Shown: piece by piece, positions 23,442-44,428 of the stretch
Position numbering within the stretch: position 1 is the first letter of the stretch
Layout of the letters: the number at the start of each line of letters is the position of its first letter
Assembly: GCA_947044365.1 (NCBI GenBank)
Contig: OX345645.1
Span: 151,501-215,500, forward strand
Reading direction: 5' to 3'
Origin: Petrosia ficiformis
Taxonomy: Eukaryota > Porifera > Demospongiae > Haplosclerida > Petrosiidae
DNA: 64,000 nucleotides
Translations under genes and position numbers: made by a program
The notes under the pieces: model-generated
Database searches by the model: none
What the model was told of the DNA's origin: nothing
What the model saw: the letters and a program-made list of their open reading frames with translations, nothing else

Positions 23442-26400
23442 TTAATTTTCATATAATTTATAATCTTTATTATTATTTCTTTCTGATTTTAAATTCTCAC
23501 TTGTCTTCTCCAAAATATCAAAAATGTCAAGAGCCTCTCCTAATAATATAGCGAAATATGACATGTAAAATAGTTGATATTCATTCACTTCACCATAGTC
23601 AATTCCCAGTCCTTCTTTCAAACCTTGTGGATTTGATGGAGTCTTGCAATCCATTGTTACCTCTTTACGTAATACTTTATCAATGTCTACTGCACTAAAG
23701 AAAGCCACACCCTATAGTAACAGATATAACCAAATCATGACATAATTATATGTAAATAGAATTAATATATATACCAGTGGAAGATCATTCATCCCAAGTT
23801 GGTGTGCAAACATGGCACGGGTGAAGAGATTGGAGATTTGTAATGCTAGAGCTGCTCTATATCTGTCATGTGACTCAACCAGATATCGTATCTCATCATG
23901 AATGCTAATACATAAACGTCCATTGATATGATAAGTGTCCATCAACCATCTCATTGAAACAAGAAGAAGATGAAGATAATCAACTGCTGAAGATTGCACA
24001 ATCCAGTTTATACGACTAGTCATGAACTATATAAAATAACATGTATTAATGTACGTGTACTAAATACATAATACATTACATCAGTTCCAACATTCTTTGG
24101 TTCCAATGCTTGACTAATCATACATCCTAATACAGGAGTACTGGGATTTTCACTTCTGGCTATACTTTCTAGTTTATTAAACATGTATGATTCAGTCCCT
24201 CCATACCAATATCTACCACGAGTCATCATTCTCACTTTTACACTATTCGATAATAAATACAATTATTATAAGTATATAAATGCATGAGCTATACTAACTC
24301 CTTAAACTTGTCAGACCAGTCTGACTGGTCTATAGAGCCGTCTTTCCAAACTTTTAATCCAATCTTTTCAGCATTTTCTTGACCCCTTTTTGATAAGATT
24401 ATCCTAATGTGGATAAGTATGTCTGTATATATGTGTATTAATAATAATAATCTAGACTGTTTTATTACAAAGCCTAAATAGAATGCAGTGTGTGTATGTA
24501 TATATGTACGTACATACATATGTATGTATATACATGCATATAGATGTATACCTTCTTCTCCCTTTGGTTGTATTGTATAGTGATAATGCTTTTTCTTTTA
24601 TTTCTAATTCAGTGAGAGAAGGGTTAAATTGTTTCAGTAAAAGCTCAGCAAAAGATCTACCAGCTCCATACATACGACCATAATTAAAAACCTGATATGA
24701 AAGAAAAAATGTTTTCCCAAGTAATGAATCAATGCATTAGAACAAGTTATTATTGACCTTTGCATGATCTCTACTGATACCAATAGTTTCAGCAGTTTTA
24801 CTATGCAGATCAGTACCTTCAGATTTATTACCCTGTAGATTCATCCAACTAAATGCTGTACAACCTGTGTAATCATGTGACATTGATATATGTATCATGT
24901 GACATAAACAAGTCATTTACCATGCAAACCAGCAAAATGTTTATCACCCAGTATTGATGCAATCCATAATTCCTGGCTATCTACATCAGCTCCTACAAGA
25001 TGATATCCAAGTGGAGCTTGAACCATTCCCTTTAACTCTGATCCAACACGTGATTCCTAATAAATACGATTTAATCATCGTGATAACAATATACTAATTA
25101 AACAAACTTTAGCATTACTGGCTGTGAGCCATGTTCTCTCAACAGCTCTTCTTGTTGCTGTACCAGCAACCATTACCTGAGGTAAAATTACCCCTTCATC
25201 TTCTCCTGTAAAATGAAAACTATCGGAGGTGTCCTTATTACCTCCAGACTCTCTCCATAAAACAAACTGATTCCTAATAAATATGAATATTTATCATTCC
25301 AATTAATATGAGGGTCTTACTCAATTCTGGTTTTAGCCCCTCTCCAAAATGATATCATTGTATTTAGTAACAATATTCTCTGTCCTTCATCTCCTGCTGC
25401 CGAGGTCAGTGTTCCATCCTCCATTTTAGACAAGTAATCATTGGACAATGGATTCCCACAATTAACATCGGGTCCATTCTAAATATAATATGCAAATAAT
25501 AATTATAAAATTAATAATAATTACATACTTACTTTATGTGGTATTTTGAAGAAATAATAACTGTCTTCATTAATATTAATAATGTCATTACATTTACCAT
25601 ATAGTGCGTCTATCTCATTAACAGGCAATTTAGTTTCATCCCTCAATCTTCCTACATTTTCTGAAGTCAGTAATGTAGAGTCTTCAATATTGTTGATCAA
25701 TTGAGTAACATCATCTAATACATCAATACTACTGGAACTGTATAGAAAAAATAACATACATTACATGACATTCAGTGAGTGACAAATCCACAAGTGTCAG
25801 ACACTCATTTATGACTTCCTCACTCCTAAGGTTCTATGTGTATATAACTGTGATATAATGATACATACCTATTATCTTGTGCTGATTGACCATGAACAGA
25901 TATCAAATAGCCCCATCCTAATTGCTTATGATAATGAAGTGGATTTCCCTTCCATTTCATTCTCAAAATATATGGAACTATTCTCATTTGAGAACTGAGA
26001 TGAACTGGACCTGGTTTCCATGGTAACCTATCACGTCTTTGAAACAGGTTTCTATACCATCTGAAGAGAATTCTATAATTAACAATTAATAATTTTAATA
26101 ACCAGAGCTCACTCAGGATAGCCAGGAAGATGGACAAGCTCTTTAGATGGAGTCAGAGAACTAATAAGGTACTTAACCTCATCAAACTTCTCTTGAATAT
26201 TTGCTCTTTTGAACTTTTCCTCTCTTTCATATTTTTCATTCTGTAGTTTATCTATTAACTGTTTCATGTATTTCAATGAACGTCCTTTCTTCCTGAGATT
26301 TTTGTATGACCAGTTTAAATTCGTTAACCATATATCACTCTTAAATCTGTACATTATTATGTATGTATGTGAATAATACAAAATAATGTAATAAGCATGC

Positions 26401-28234
26401 ATACAAAATAATGTATATAATTATGCTGTGTTCTACCAAAGATAGTTAGTTAGAGTAGTGGTTGAATTCTACATTGCATTTAGTGTTGTTTATCTAGTTT
26501 ATTCCATTTTATAATTAATACTGTCTTAGTAGCTATATAATTATGTATTATCTGAGAGGTGGTTAATTATTCCCAACCAGTGCTGACCAGTGTTGGCAGA
26601 ACACTAATTATGTACATATAATCATATCAAATATATACACAATACAAATGAAGTACCTGTTATTGAACATGTAGTAATAACATGTATCATCAGCTATTTC
26701 CATTAATTTATTAGTCATCTCGTTTTCCATATCTTCAGCCGTATATCTAATTAGATGAAATGAAGAAAGCATAAGATATGAGATTAGAGAAGAAAAAGCA
26801 TTGGATCCAAAACAAGTGATTAGAGAAATGATATTGTTAACTAACTTAGCTGACTGGAGGTATTTAATCCATGAATAATTAACTGGTAAATAGGTAGATC
26901 CCATTTCCATTAGTCCAGCTAGAGTCACTGAATGAGGACACCTCTTTATAAATATTGGATAAAGAACCTTTAGTATCTCATGAGTGTGACGTACATCCTC
27001 TGCACAGTACGTCATCAATGACTATAAAGTAATAGCATATTATTACTGTGCATGTATATAGATCACGACTTATTAGTCACGTGTCATTGGATCAGTAGTT
27101 TCATATATCGTTATTACCTGAAATTGATTTCTGATGTCAGATATTGATCCTTTAACAAACACATCTCTAGCACTCTTATCAATATCATTTCCACAATATA
27201 ATTTATACACATTATCCAAAGCATTAGGAGAACTGACAGTCATCCAGGAAGACTTTCTACCTCTTCTGAAGTCTAGCATATGAGCTATATAATATATAAC
27301 AGTTAATAATTATTATTATTTTCACTCTTCCCTACATCTATCTTCCATTTCCTCCTCTCCTTTTGAAATATTTTTTTCAAATTTCTTTCCATATTTTTTA
27401 AGCCAAATATGTTTTTGAGTTGTTGTCTGTCCAGCAACACATACATGCAGGCTCAATGTGTCTAGAAATTTCATTTTAGATCCCTATTAATAAATGAAGT
27501 TATTAACAAATACAATATTTTATAAAACTACACAATCATACTTTTATATCATACTGCTCTTTGATCCTAGCTCTATCATATGAAACATGATGACCAACGA
27601 CCAGTCGCTCACTACCTCCCCTCATCCCAAGGGGGATTAGTTCATTAATCGTAACCTTTGACCTATCAACATACTCTTGTTCATTAAGTAGTCTTTCACT
27701 GACCCATGAGTACCAGTGAGTAGGAGAGGAGAGAGTTGCAAGAACAGGAGTGTGTCCTTCTTGTACACATACTTCTACATCCAATATCATCACATCCTCA
27801 TCAGGATAAGGAATTGAAATAGGTCCGCCAAACTCATATTTTGTCCATCCAGGTTCATATACCCAGCTACTTGGCATTTGAGGTAGTCCACAATTTAACA
27901 GTTGTTGAATAAACACACAATACTTTACTATTTGTTTGTGTGCTATATTGGTAAAGTGATCATAAATATTTGACCCTTGCAGTGGAGGTAGATTGATTTC
28001 TACATCAGGTATTAGTGTTCTTTGTTTACCCCACAATCCATGTTGTTTCAAATGATCTTTACTTGCTTTTACATCCTCATCACACATACTTGGTTCTTCA
28101 CCAAATATATGTCTATGAAGAACTTTAGATATCATTTGAATATCAAGTGGACTGATTCTGCTATGTAAAGGTTTTTCATTCCCATTTCTGATGTAAGTTC
28201 TAGCTGAAGAACTGAATAGCCTTGGAGTTCTCAT
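23442..28234 (-). CDS. POLG: DNA polymerase gamma catalytic subunit (mitochondrial)
   Basis: A large multi-exon gene; the first exon is about 27540-28234. The N-terminus ([18 protein letters not shown]) is basic and Ser/Arg-rich, as expected for a mitochondrial presequence. Exonuclease motif I is [20 protein letters not shown] (about 27800). Exo III is [20 protein letters not shown] (about 26990). Polymerase motif [14 protein letters not shown] lies about 24980, motif [21 protein letters not shown] about 24700-24810, and motif C, the invariant HDE in [14 protein letters not shown], about 23900. The C-terminus ends [11 protein letters not shown]. The enzyme replicates and proofreads mtDNA. It is head-to-head with tropomyosin, and an NRF1-like site sits in the shared promoter. 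Exon borders in the middle (24700-27300) were not all resolved. Confidence 0.95.
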
Positions 28235-28374
28235 TTGGAGTTCTCATTTGGTTCCACGTGGTCAAGAGTTATTATACGCATGCGCAAATAATCATTCCGG
28301 CTTATAAACCGCACAATACACTACCCACTAACCACAGAACTAGAAACGATTGTTATCAAAAGAAAGAATAAAAT
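28235..28374. promoter_or_regulatory. Bidirectional promoter POLG / tropomyosin with NRF1-like site
   Basis: Only 140 bp separate the two start codons. acgcatgcgca at 28276-28286 (minus strand tgcgcatgcgt) matches the NRF1 consensus YGCGCAYGCGCR at all but one end position. NRF1 drives nuclear genes for mitochondrial function in animals, which fits POLG. The match is read directly; function is inferred. Confidence 0.5.
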
Positions 28375-30600
28375 ATGGAGGCTATAAAGAAGAAAATTGC
28401 TCAACTTCGTATTGAGAATGATGAGACAAATGCAAAACTAGAATCAGTAGAGAAAGAAAAGAAAGAAGCTAATGCTCGAGCAGATGAAGTGAGTTGATAT
28501 GTACCTGTATATATATATATATACATTGTGATGTAATTTTAATTGTAGTATTAAATGATGCACTAATAAAATATTTTATTAGAAAACAGACTTTACTATA
28601 GACTGATTTAATTAATTATAGGCTGAAGCAGAAGTAAGTTCACTGCGTTCTAAAATTAGGATGTTAGAAGATGAGCTGGAAACACAAACTAATCTAGCTG
28701 TAGTTAATGGAAAAAGAGCAGAAGTGGCCGAAAATAAACTAGAGGAGACAGAGAGGTATTTATACTATATGTATATTATATATCTATAATATATATGTTA
28801 ATTTGTTCTATATTGGAGATGACATATTTTGATGATTCAAGTAATGTTGACATGGTCTTTTCCATATCACACTCGCAATTGCAATATTACATTATGTTAT
28901 TTACAATTATAACTGTAGACTTATGATAGTTAACTAACGAGACAAGCTATAAATACATTTTCTCGATATTAGTTTGTAAATACCAGTACTATACCGAGTG
29001 CTTCATATCGATATATGATATGTTTATACGTAATTATTTTCACTTAACTATATAATATAGCATATTTGAATGCCGTCTGTTTTGTGTTGATTTTGTATTG
29101 TGATTCTAATTATCACATGTGTTATAATATGATTATGGTGATTACACAAAGTTTATGATAACAGTATAATTATCTACCATTCTTGAAATTGCCTAGTGAA
29201 TACTTAATGCATATTACAACTTGTTTTGATGGTATACACAACAGGATGACATGAGTAGAATTCCTACTATTAAACGTAACTATGTTTGTGGATATATAAT
29301 TACATGATTACATATCTACTATAGTGTCATTAGTAACTTAGTAGTATGACCATATATAGTTATAGTTATAGTATGTTTAGTCTCTTAGTTATAATATAAT
29401 TATATTTAAATAGGGAATTTTGATTATAGTTCAACAGGACTAATATATATACTTTTATACTTTTTAGGGAACTTCGTAAAGCTCAGTCAACTCAAATATC
29501 TGATATTGATCAATTGGATTCACTGAATGATAAATTAAGAGATAAAGAGAATATTTGTAGTGATCTGGAGAAACAAAATGATGATGTAAGATAATGATAA
29601 TGTATAGTGGTATATTACATAATTATGATGTATTGTGTGTAATATGATGTATGATGATAGTGATGTAATATGATGTAATATTGGATCATAGCTAAGAAGA
29701 AAGTTGAAAATTACAGAAACAGATTTGGAAACAGCAGAAGATAGGATAGATGAATTAAAAAGGTGTGTGTCTGTGTATGTGTCAGTAGATATATAATTAT
29801 ATATAATTATAGTAAATTGGATGAAGTTGAAACAGAAATGAGAGAAGCTTCCGACACTCTTCGACAGAAACAAAGATCTGATGCTCAAGTAAGTGTGTCG
29901 CATGACTGTAGTGTCACATGCAATAATAATTTCTTCTTAATTAGTCTCTTTCAGCTGAGGAAAGACTTCAACAGCAGTTGGAAGAAATGACACAGAAGAA
30001 GAGAGAAGCAGAGGACAGAAAAGAGGATTTGGAAAGAGAAGTAACGAAACTGAAAAGACAAATTGATTTACTGGAAAGTAAGTATAGATATCATCTTCTC
30101 CAGTTAGTGACAATGTACTATAGTATACTAATCTATACTACTAGTATACTAATAATGTAATACTAGTATACTAATAATGTACTACTAGTATGCTAATAAT
30201 ATACTACTAGTATACTAATAATTTACTACTAGTATACTAATCTATACTACTATTATACTAATAATGTACTGCTAGTATACTAATCTAATAATGTACACTA
30301 GTATACTAATAATGTACTAATAATGTACTACTATTATACTAATAATGTACTACTAGTACACTAATCACGTACTAATAGTATGCTAATAAATGTACTACTA
30401 GTATTCTAATCTATACTACTAGTATACTAATAATGTACACTAGTATACTAATAATGTACTATTAATAGCTAGTATATTACCAGTACTTATTGTAGTATAA
30501 TTACTGTTTCTCATCAGATGATCTTGAACAAGCTGAAAATAATTACGAACAAGCTAAAGCTGAATTGGAAAAGACACTTGCTGAGCTTACTGAGATGTAA
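28375..30600 (+). CDS. Tropomyosin-like protein
   Basis: Seven exons (28375-28488, 28622-28755, 29468-29585, 29692-29762, 29813-29888, 29945-30077, 30518-30600) join in phase to 242 residues, close to low-molecular-weight tropomyosins (about 248). The whole protein is one heptad coiled coil with no Pro or Gly breaks. It starts MEAIKKKIAQLRIE, matching the conserved M(D/E)AIKKK overlap end. It includes ETDLETAEDRIDEL and ends ELEKTLAELTEM, matching the SLDHALNDMTSI-type end. Tropomyosin polymerises head-to-tail along actin. Sequence divergence from bilaterian proteins is large, so orthology rests on the ends, length and heptads. Confidence 0.82.
30125..30485. repeat. Degenerate actagtatactaataatgt repeat
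   Basis: About 18 imperfect copies of a 17-20 bp unit (tactactagtatactaataa) occupy the last intron of tropomyosin. The unit is itself nearly palindromic (actagtatactagt-like). Confidence 0.88.
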
Positions 30601-31002
30601 TGATCATTATGCGACAAACCTCATCATAACTTGAATTACTATTCATACAAGTGAAATGCAATATTAGTTAGAGTCTGTTTTTTTTCTTGTAGAGAATTAG
30701 TTATTTTTTGATTATAATATTATTTGTTAATAAATAATTCATAACTTATTTTAATAACTTAATTAACAGGGGTTACTCCCACATTGCACAACTAATGTGA
30801 AATGATGTGATGGTCTTCTTGTGCAATGGAACAATTCATAATAGACTTTCTTGATGTTATATTCAGTCGTCTCCCTCAAGAGAAGAGAAGGTGTATATAT
30901 ATTCAGTTGGAGATATCTTGAAATGAGTATTGATACTGTTATAATTAATAACTTGTCAAGAGATACTGGAGTGGGTTAATCAACAAATTGTTTGAAATAA
31001 AG
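30601..31002. other. Tropomyosin 3' region
   Basis: AT-rich sequence with no coding signal, presumably the tropomyosin 3'UTR and the 5' side of the small ORF that follows. A possible acceptor (ttaattaacag) near 30770 could begin an untranslated exon. Confidence 0.3.
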
Positions 31003-31203
31003 ATGTGTGCGTGTTCATCTCATCCTACTAAAGTGATCCAGAGACCCAATCCCTCACATGGGTCCAGGGATTTCATCGTGTGTAGTCATTGTACTATCAC
31101 TTCAAGATGTCCTCTTGTAGTTCAAGAGTATTTTTCAAAAATTGATTACTTTTGTTCAATGAATTGTTTTACTGAACACAAAATAACTAGTCAGAAACAT
31201 TAA
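31003..31203 (+). CDS. Small Cys-rich putative zinc-binding protein
   Basis: A 66-residue ORF starting at an ATG in frame (MCACSSHPTKVIQRPN). It carries CSHC and FCSMNC pairs spaced like a MYM/TRASH-type zinc knuckle, plus CxC at the N-terminus. It has no intron and lies between tropomyosin and the dihydropyrimidinase 3' end. Codon content and the paired cysteines argue for a real gene, but it could be the last exon of a longer transcript. No orthologue was recognised. Confidence 0.45.
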   Translation: MCACSSHPTKVIQRPNPSHGSRDFIVCSHCTITSRCPLVVQEYFSKIDYFCSMNCFTEHKITSQKH

Positions 31204-31322
31204 TAATTATAATTGTATAATAATTATTATTATTACTTATAATACTGATACACTATTGTTCTTAATTTTATAACTATTACTCCATTTCATAATTTGATGA
31301 TGAATCTATAAACCATAGTTTC

Positions 31323-34087
<2,765 letters not shown>

Positions 34088-34190
34088 CTTGCACACACCC
34101 TTTTCTTCACATGTGCTATAGGCCTAGTCTCATTCCTGGACTCCTATCTGGGATGAGACTATTCAGGCCAGTAAAGCCACACCTAATATT
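34088..34190. promoter_or_regulatory. Bidirectional promoter DPYS / STK16
   Basis: 103 bp between divergent start codons. It contains an E-box-like cacatgtg and the imperfect repeat gtctcattcc / atgagac. No TATA element is evident. Confidence 0.4.
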
Positions 34191-36286
34191 ATGGGTGCTC
34201 TGTGGTCCTTCTTCTTTGGTAGAAGTGTTACAGTTAATGGAGAAAGTTATAAAGTTATAAGACAGATAGGAGAGGGAGGTAATTATAAATATTAATATAT
34301 ATTCCAGATCTCATTTACCATATAACAGGATTTTCTTATGTTGATTTGGTTCGAGGGAGAGATGGAAGGCAGTATGCATTGGTAAGTGAGACTCACCAAT
34401 ATATCATGTGACTGCCATGTGATGTATCTTCTAGAAACAAATATTGCTTCAGTTAGAGGAGCAGCGAACATCTCTTGATGAGGAGATTAGAATACATAAT
34501 ACAATCAGACATTCCAATGTATTGCAACTAATAGATTCAGAAGTTGTTGAACTGCCTAATGAAGAAGCTAGAGGATATCTTATATTCCCATACTATGAGG
34601 TCTTGATAGGAATGGAAGGATGGATAAATCAATGGATAGATAGATATGGATGGATGAATATATTGATGATTGGATAGATGAATGGATAGATAGATAGATA
34701 CATGTATGGATGGATGGATATGTTGATGAATGGATGGATGGATGAATGGATGGATAGATAGATACATGTATGGATGAATGGATATGTTGATGAATGGATG
34801 GATGGATGAATGGATGAATGGATAGATAGATAGATACATGTATGGATGGATGGATATGTTGATGAATGGATGAATGGATGGATAGATAGATACATGTATG
34901 GATGGATGGATATGTTGATGAATGGATGAATGGATGGATGAATGGATGGATAGATGAAAGTTAGTAATTATAAATCTATAGAATGGTACTCTACAAGATG
35001 AAATAGATAGAGCTATTGGGTGTGGTCAGTTTATATCAGAGGATATGATATTGAAATTATTTCTTTCTGTTTGTCGTGGATTATTTGCAATGCACACATG
35101 TCCATCAGGAGCACTAGCACATCGTGACATTAAGGTACCAGTACACTTCAACTTACTTAAAATTGTTTATTTAATTATGATGTCACAGCCCGGCAACCTG
35201 TTGCTAAGTGATGACAAAGAGGAACTAGTATTAATGGATCTGGGTAGTGCTACACCAGGTGAAGTCAGCATTACAAATAGGTTAGTGTGGTTACCAATCA
35301 ATGAATATCATTATATTATGTAATATCCAATATAGACAGGAAGCCATAGCTCTGCAAGAACATTGTGCACAAACATGTACTGCTATGTATAGGTATGTGA
35401 GATATAGTCACATGATAGTCTCATGATCAACATTATCTTTCAGAGCTCCAGAACTTTTTGAGGTTCCATCAGATTGTCTTATAACAGTAAAGACTGATGT
35501 ATGGTCATTAGGATGTACTATATATGCTACAGCATTTGGTATGATCTGGAGATCCTATCACATGTATATACAGTCATCCTGTTTAATGTACAGACATCCT
35601 ATCACATGTATATATAGTCATCCTGTTTAATGTACAGACATCCTATCACACGTATATACAGTCATCCTGTTTAATGTACAGACATCCTATCACACGTATA
35701 TACAGTCATCCTGTTTAATGTACAGACATCCTATCACACGTATATACAGTCATCCTGTTTAATGTACAGACAACCTATCACACGTATATACAGTCGTCCT
35801 GTTTAATGTACAGACATCCTATCACATGTATATACAGTCATCCTGTTTAATGTACAGACAACCTATCACATGTATATACAGTCATCCTGTTTAATGTACA
35901 GACATCCTATCGCAATATCATATTCTACTGTATAGTCTATTATCCTATTTTAATAATGTACAGAAATCCTATTGTAATATCCTAATACAATATACAGAGA
36001 TCTATATTATATTGTTGTACAGGAACTAGTCCATGTGATGGGTCAGCATTATCATCAATGAGTGGACGTATCATGTTTCCTAAAAACCAGTAAGGCTAAT
36101 ATTATTATTATTATTATTATTATTAACCCCTCCCCCTCCCCCTCTATCAGTTCTTATTCTCAGGAGTTTTGTAATTTAATAATTTGGATATTAAGAGTGG
36201 ATCCTGCTGAACGTCCTATTGTAGTAGAAATAGAACAAAGAATATCGTCTCTATTAGCAAATAGACAAGACAGTGAGGATGTATAG
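34191..36286 (+). CDS. STK16: Serine/threonine kinase 16 (NAK family)
   Basis: Nine exons (34191-34278, 34329-34381, 34435-34599, 34982-35134, 35189-35280, 35336-35392, 35444-35538, 36023-36089, 36151-36286) join in phase to 301 residues (human 305). The Gly loop is [12 protein letters not shown], the catalytic loop LAHRDIKPGNLLL, and the Mg loop DLG (MDLGSATPG) instead of DFG, as in STK16. The activation segment contains [14 protein letters not shown], with [12 protein letters not shown] following. Met-Gly at the start allows N-myristoylation, but the cysteines that are palmitoylated in human STK16 are absent ([10 protein letters not shown]). The human enzyme is a Golgi/membrane-associated constitutive kinase. 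The exon 3 donor (gtcttg) is weak but required by phase. Confidence 0.95.
34605..34965. repeat. ATGG/ATAG tetranucleotide repeat
   Basis: A (gatg)n/(gata)n block has a higher-order unit of about 75-80 bp (atagatagatacatgtatggatgg...tatgttgatgaatgg) repeated four to five times in STK16 intron 3. Confidence 0.92.
35560..35905. repeat. About 44-bp minisatellite, 8 copies
   Basis: Tandem copies of a unit containing cagtcatcctgtttaatgta and cagacatcctatcacatgta lie in STK16 intron 7. Copies vary at CACATG/CACACG and ACATCC/ACAACC. Confidence 0.93.
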
Positions 36287-36431
36287 AGTGTTAATATTAT
36301 GTATTTAAAATTCTTCACACAATAAATTTCATAAAATACAAACTATAATGTAGTATAATAAAGTATAATTATATCTCAAACTTTTAATATTCACTCTACA
36401 AAAGTTTGGGTAAAGGAACCTGGCTCCTCAT

Positions 36432-42699
<6,268 letters not shown>

Positions 42700-42824
42700 T
42701 TTTCACAAGCACTGTCTATCTCTTGATACAACTCTGCTCAGCTCAGTTGTGCAGTGTGCACATGCAACCAGCCAGATAAAATTTATTAATAATTAATAAT
42801 AAATTAATTGACAATAAAAGTGTC
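42700..42824. promoter_or_regulatory. Bidirectional promoter, fusion gene / TBCA
   Basis: 125 bp between divergent start codons. It contains the short dyad ctctgctcagctcagttg and ends in AT-rich sequence before TBCA. Confidence 0.4.
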
Positions 42825-44096
42825 ATGGCGTCCAAAAACCAAGATCCAAGAATCAAAACCATCAAGATAAAAACAGGAGTTGTGAAGAGGTTGACATGAT
42901 ATTAATACATCAGTGGTATTATTAAACAAATAATAGAATATGATTCCATTGACTGTACAGGGGAGTATGTATGTAATAATAATATTGTATTATTGTATGA
43001 ACATTACTTGAAACCTTTGATGATGCTACTAGTTCATTCTTATATTTCTCTTGTACAATATCATAACAAAGTATTCCCATTTTAAAAACAATGAATAATC
43101 ATTTATATATAATAATTATTATTATTATATTTGCAGTATAATTGTACACATTTTCCATACGTACATACAATAGGCTATTAAAAGATAAATCGATGTATGA
43201 GAAAGAAGTGATAGAACAAGAAGCCAAGATTGAGTTTATGAAACAGTCTGGAGCAGATGAATACAATATTAAAAAGCAGGTACGTACAGAAATTAATTAC
43301 CTGTTTGAGATACAGATCCTGAAGTACCCAGTAGGATCATTTTAATGATGAATATGATGAGGGGTAGTGGAGCTATAATTATGTTACTATTGATTCATAT
43401 AGTATAGTCTTGTCAAATTGATTACAAGTTAGAAGGTGCTTCCTAGATTTACATATGCCTGCCTTTCTGCTCTAATATCCTTCATAATCCATTATGTTAA
43501 TGTTATAGATATTCATTACCATGTTGTAATATATAATAGAGTAATTTTATTGAGCCTTAATAACACGGTAGAGTCTTGTACCATCATTGTCAAACCTTGT
43601 TATTTTCTGTACTACCCTTTGTATTCCTGTACCATCATTGTTCTCACTCTTTGTACTGTCATGATGTCATCACTTGTTATCTGTCCGTATATAAATAGGC
43701 TATTTGGTTTTGTTTTTTGTATACTGCTGAAGAAGACCTTCGGGTCGAAACGTTCAGTTTTTATTAATAATAATTTTATTATTGTTATTGATAATTAAAA
43801 AAAACTCTACCGTGTTATTAAGGCTCAATAAAATTACTCTATTATATCCATTATGTTGTGGTTATATTAATAATATAGATGGAAGTTTTGTTGGAATCTC
43901 GTAACATGATACCTGATATTACAAGAAAGCTCAGGATATCATCTGATGAATTATCTTCTATATTGGTTTGTGCTCATAACATGTAATAATTATATTATTC
44001 TTATTGTACGTTATATAAAAGGAAACTGAGAAAGAATTGTCTGAGAAAGAAGAATACAAGATTGCATCTGAACTTGTTAAAAATATAACAATTTAG
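42825..44096 (+). CDS. TBCA: Tubulin-specific chaperone A
   Basis: Four exons (42825-42889, 43174-43279, 43879-43965, 44022-44096) join in phase to 110 residues (human 108). DPRIKTIKIKTGVVKRL, MYEKEVIEQEAKIEFMK and EYNIKKQMEVLLESRNMIPD match TBCA closely, including the three-helix-bundle heptads. The protein captures beta-tubulin released during folding. Its third intron carries a MITE-like element. Confidence 0.96.
43531..43847. mobile_element. MITE-like element with 44-bp perfect terminal inverted repeats
   Basis: Left terminus 43531-43574 and right terminus 43804-43847 are exact reverse complements over 44 bp (outer part atataatagagtaatttta, inner part aacacggtagagt). They enclose 229 bp without coding capacity. 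Possible TA/TATA target duplications are hidden in AT-rich flanks. The interior contains ctgaagaagacc-ttcg-ggtcgaaacg, a stable hairpin reminiscent of a hammerhead core. It is inserted in a TBCA intron. Confidence 0.75.
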
Positions 44097-44428
44097 TATA
44101 TATAATTATTATGTAATAATTTCAAATAGTATTGTTAGTACTAGCTGTTGCATCTATGGGGTCAGCCCCAAGAGTACATTGACACTTGAAGGGCTGTCTA
44201 CTGCATTTAGTATAATTATTATGTAATAATTTCAAATAGTATTGTTAGTACTAGCTGTTGCATCTATGGGATCAGCCCCAAGAGTACATTGACACTTGAA
44301 CTGTCCACTGCACCACCACAGACCAGACTAATGGCTTCAGTATACACTGTTGTGGGTTTCTTGATTATGAAACTTCCTGTCCGTATACTCATTAGTATAC
44401 TGTATCCCACGTGGTTTCAACTTGCAGA
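44097..44428. repeat. TBCA-NOL6 spacer with a 113-bp tandem duplication
   Basis: The sequence from about 44096 to 44190 (agtataattattatgtaata...gtacattgacacttgaa) recurs at about 44209-44302 with only two or three changes. Each copy contains a small hairpin (gggtcagccc / gggatcagccc). The spacer also holds the NOL6 promoter. Confidence 0.85.

Noticed and set aside
30988..31002. Longer version of the small ORF starting five codons earlier
   Set aside because: That start is TTG; the first ATG is at 31003.
34537..34895. Ser/Ile/His-rich ORFs on the minus strand
   Set aside because: Translations of the ATGG/ATAG repeat in an STK16 intron.
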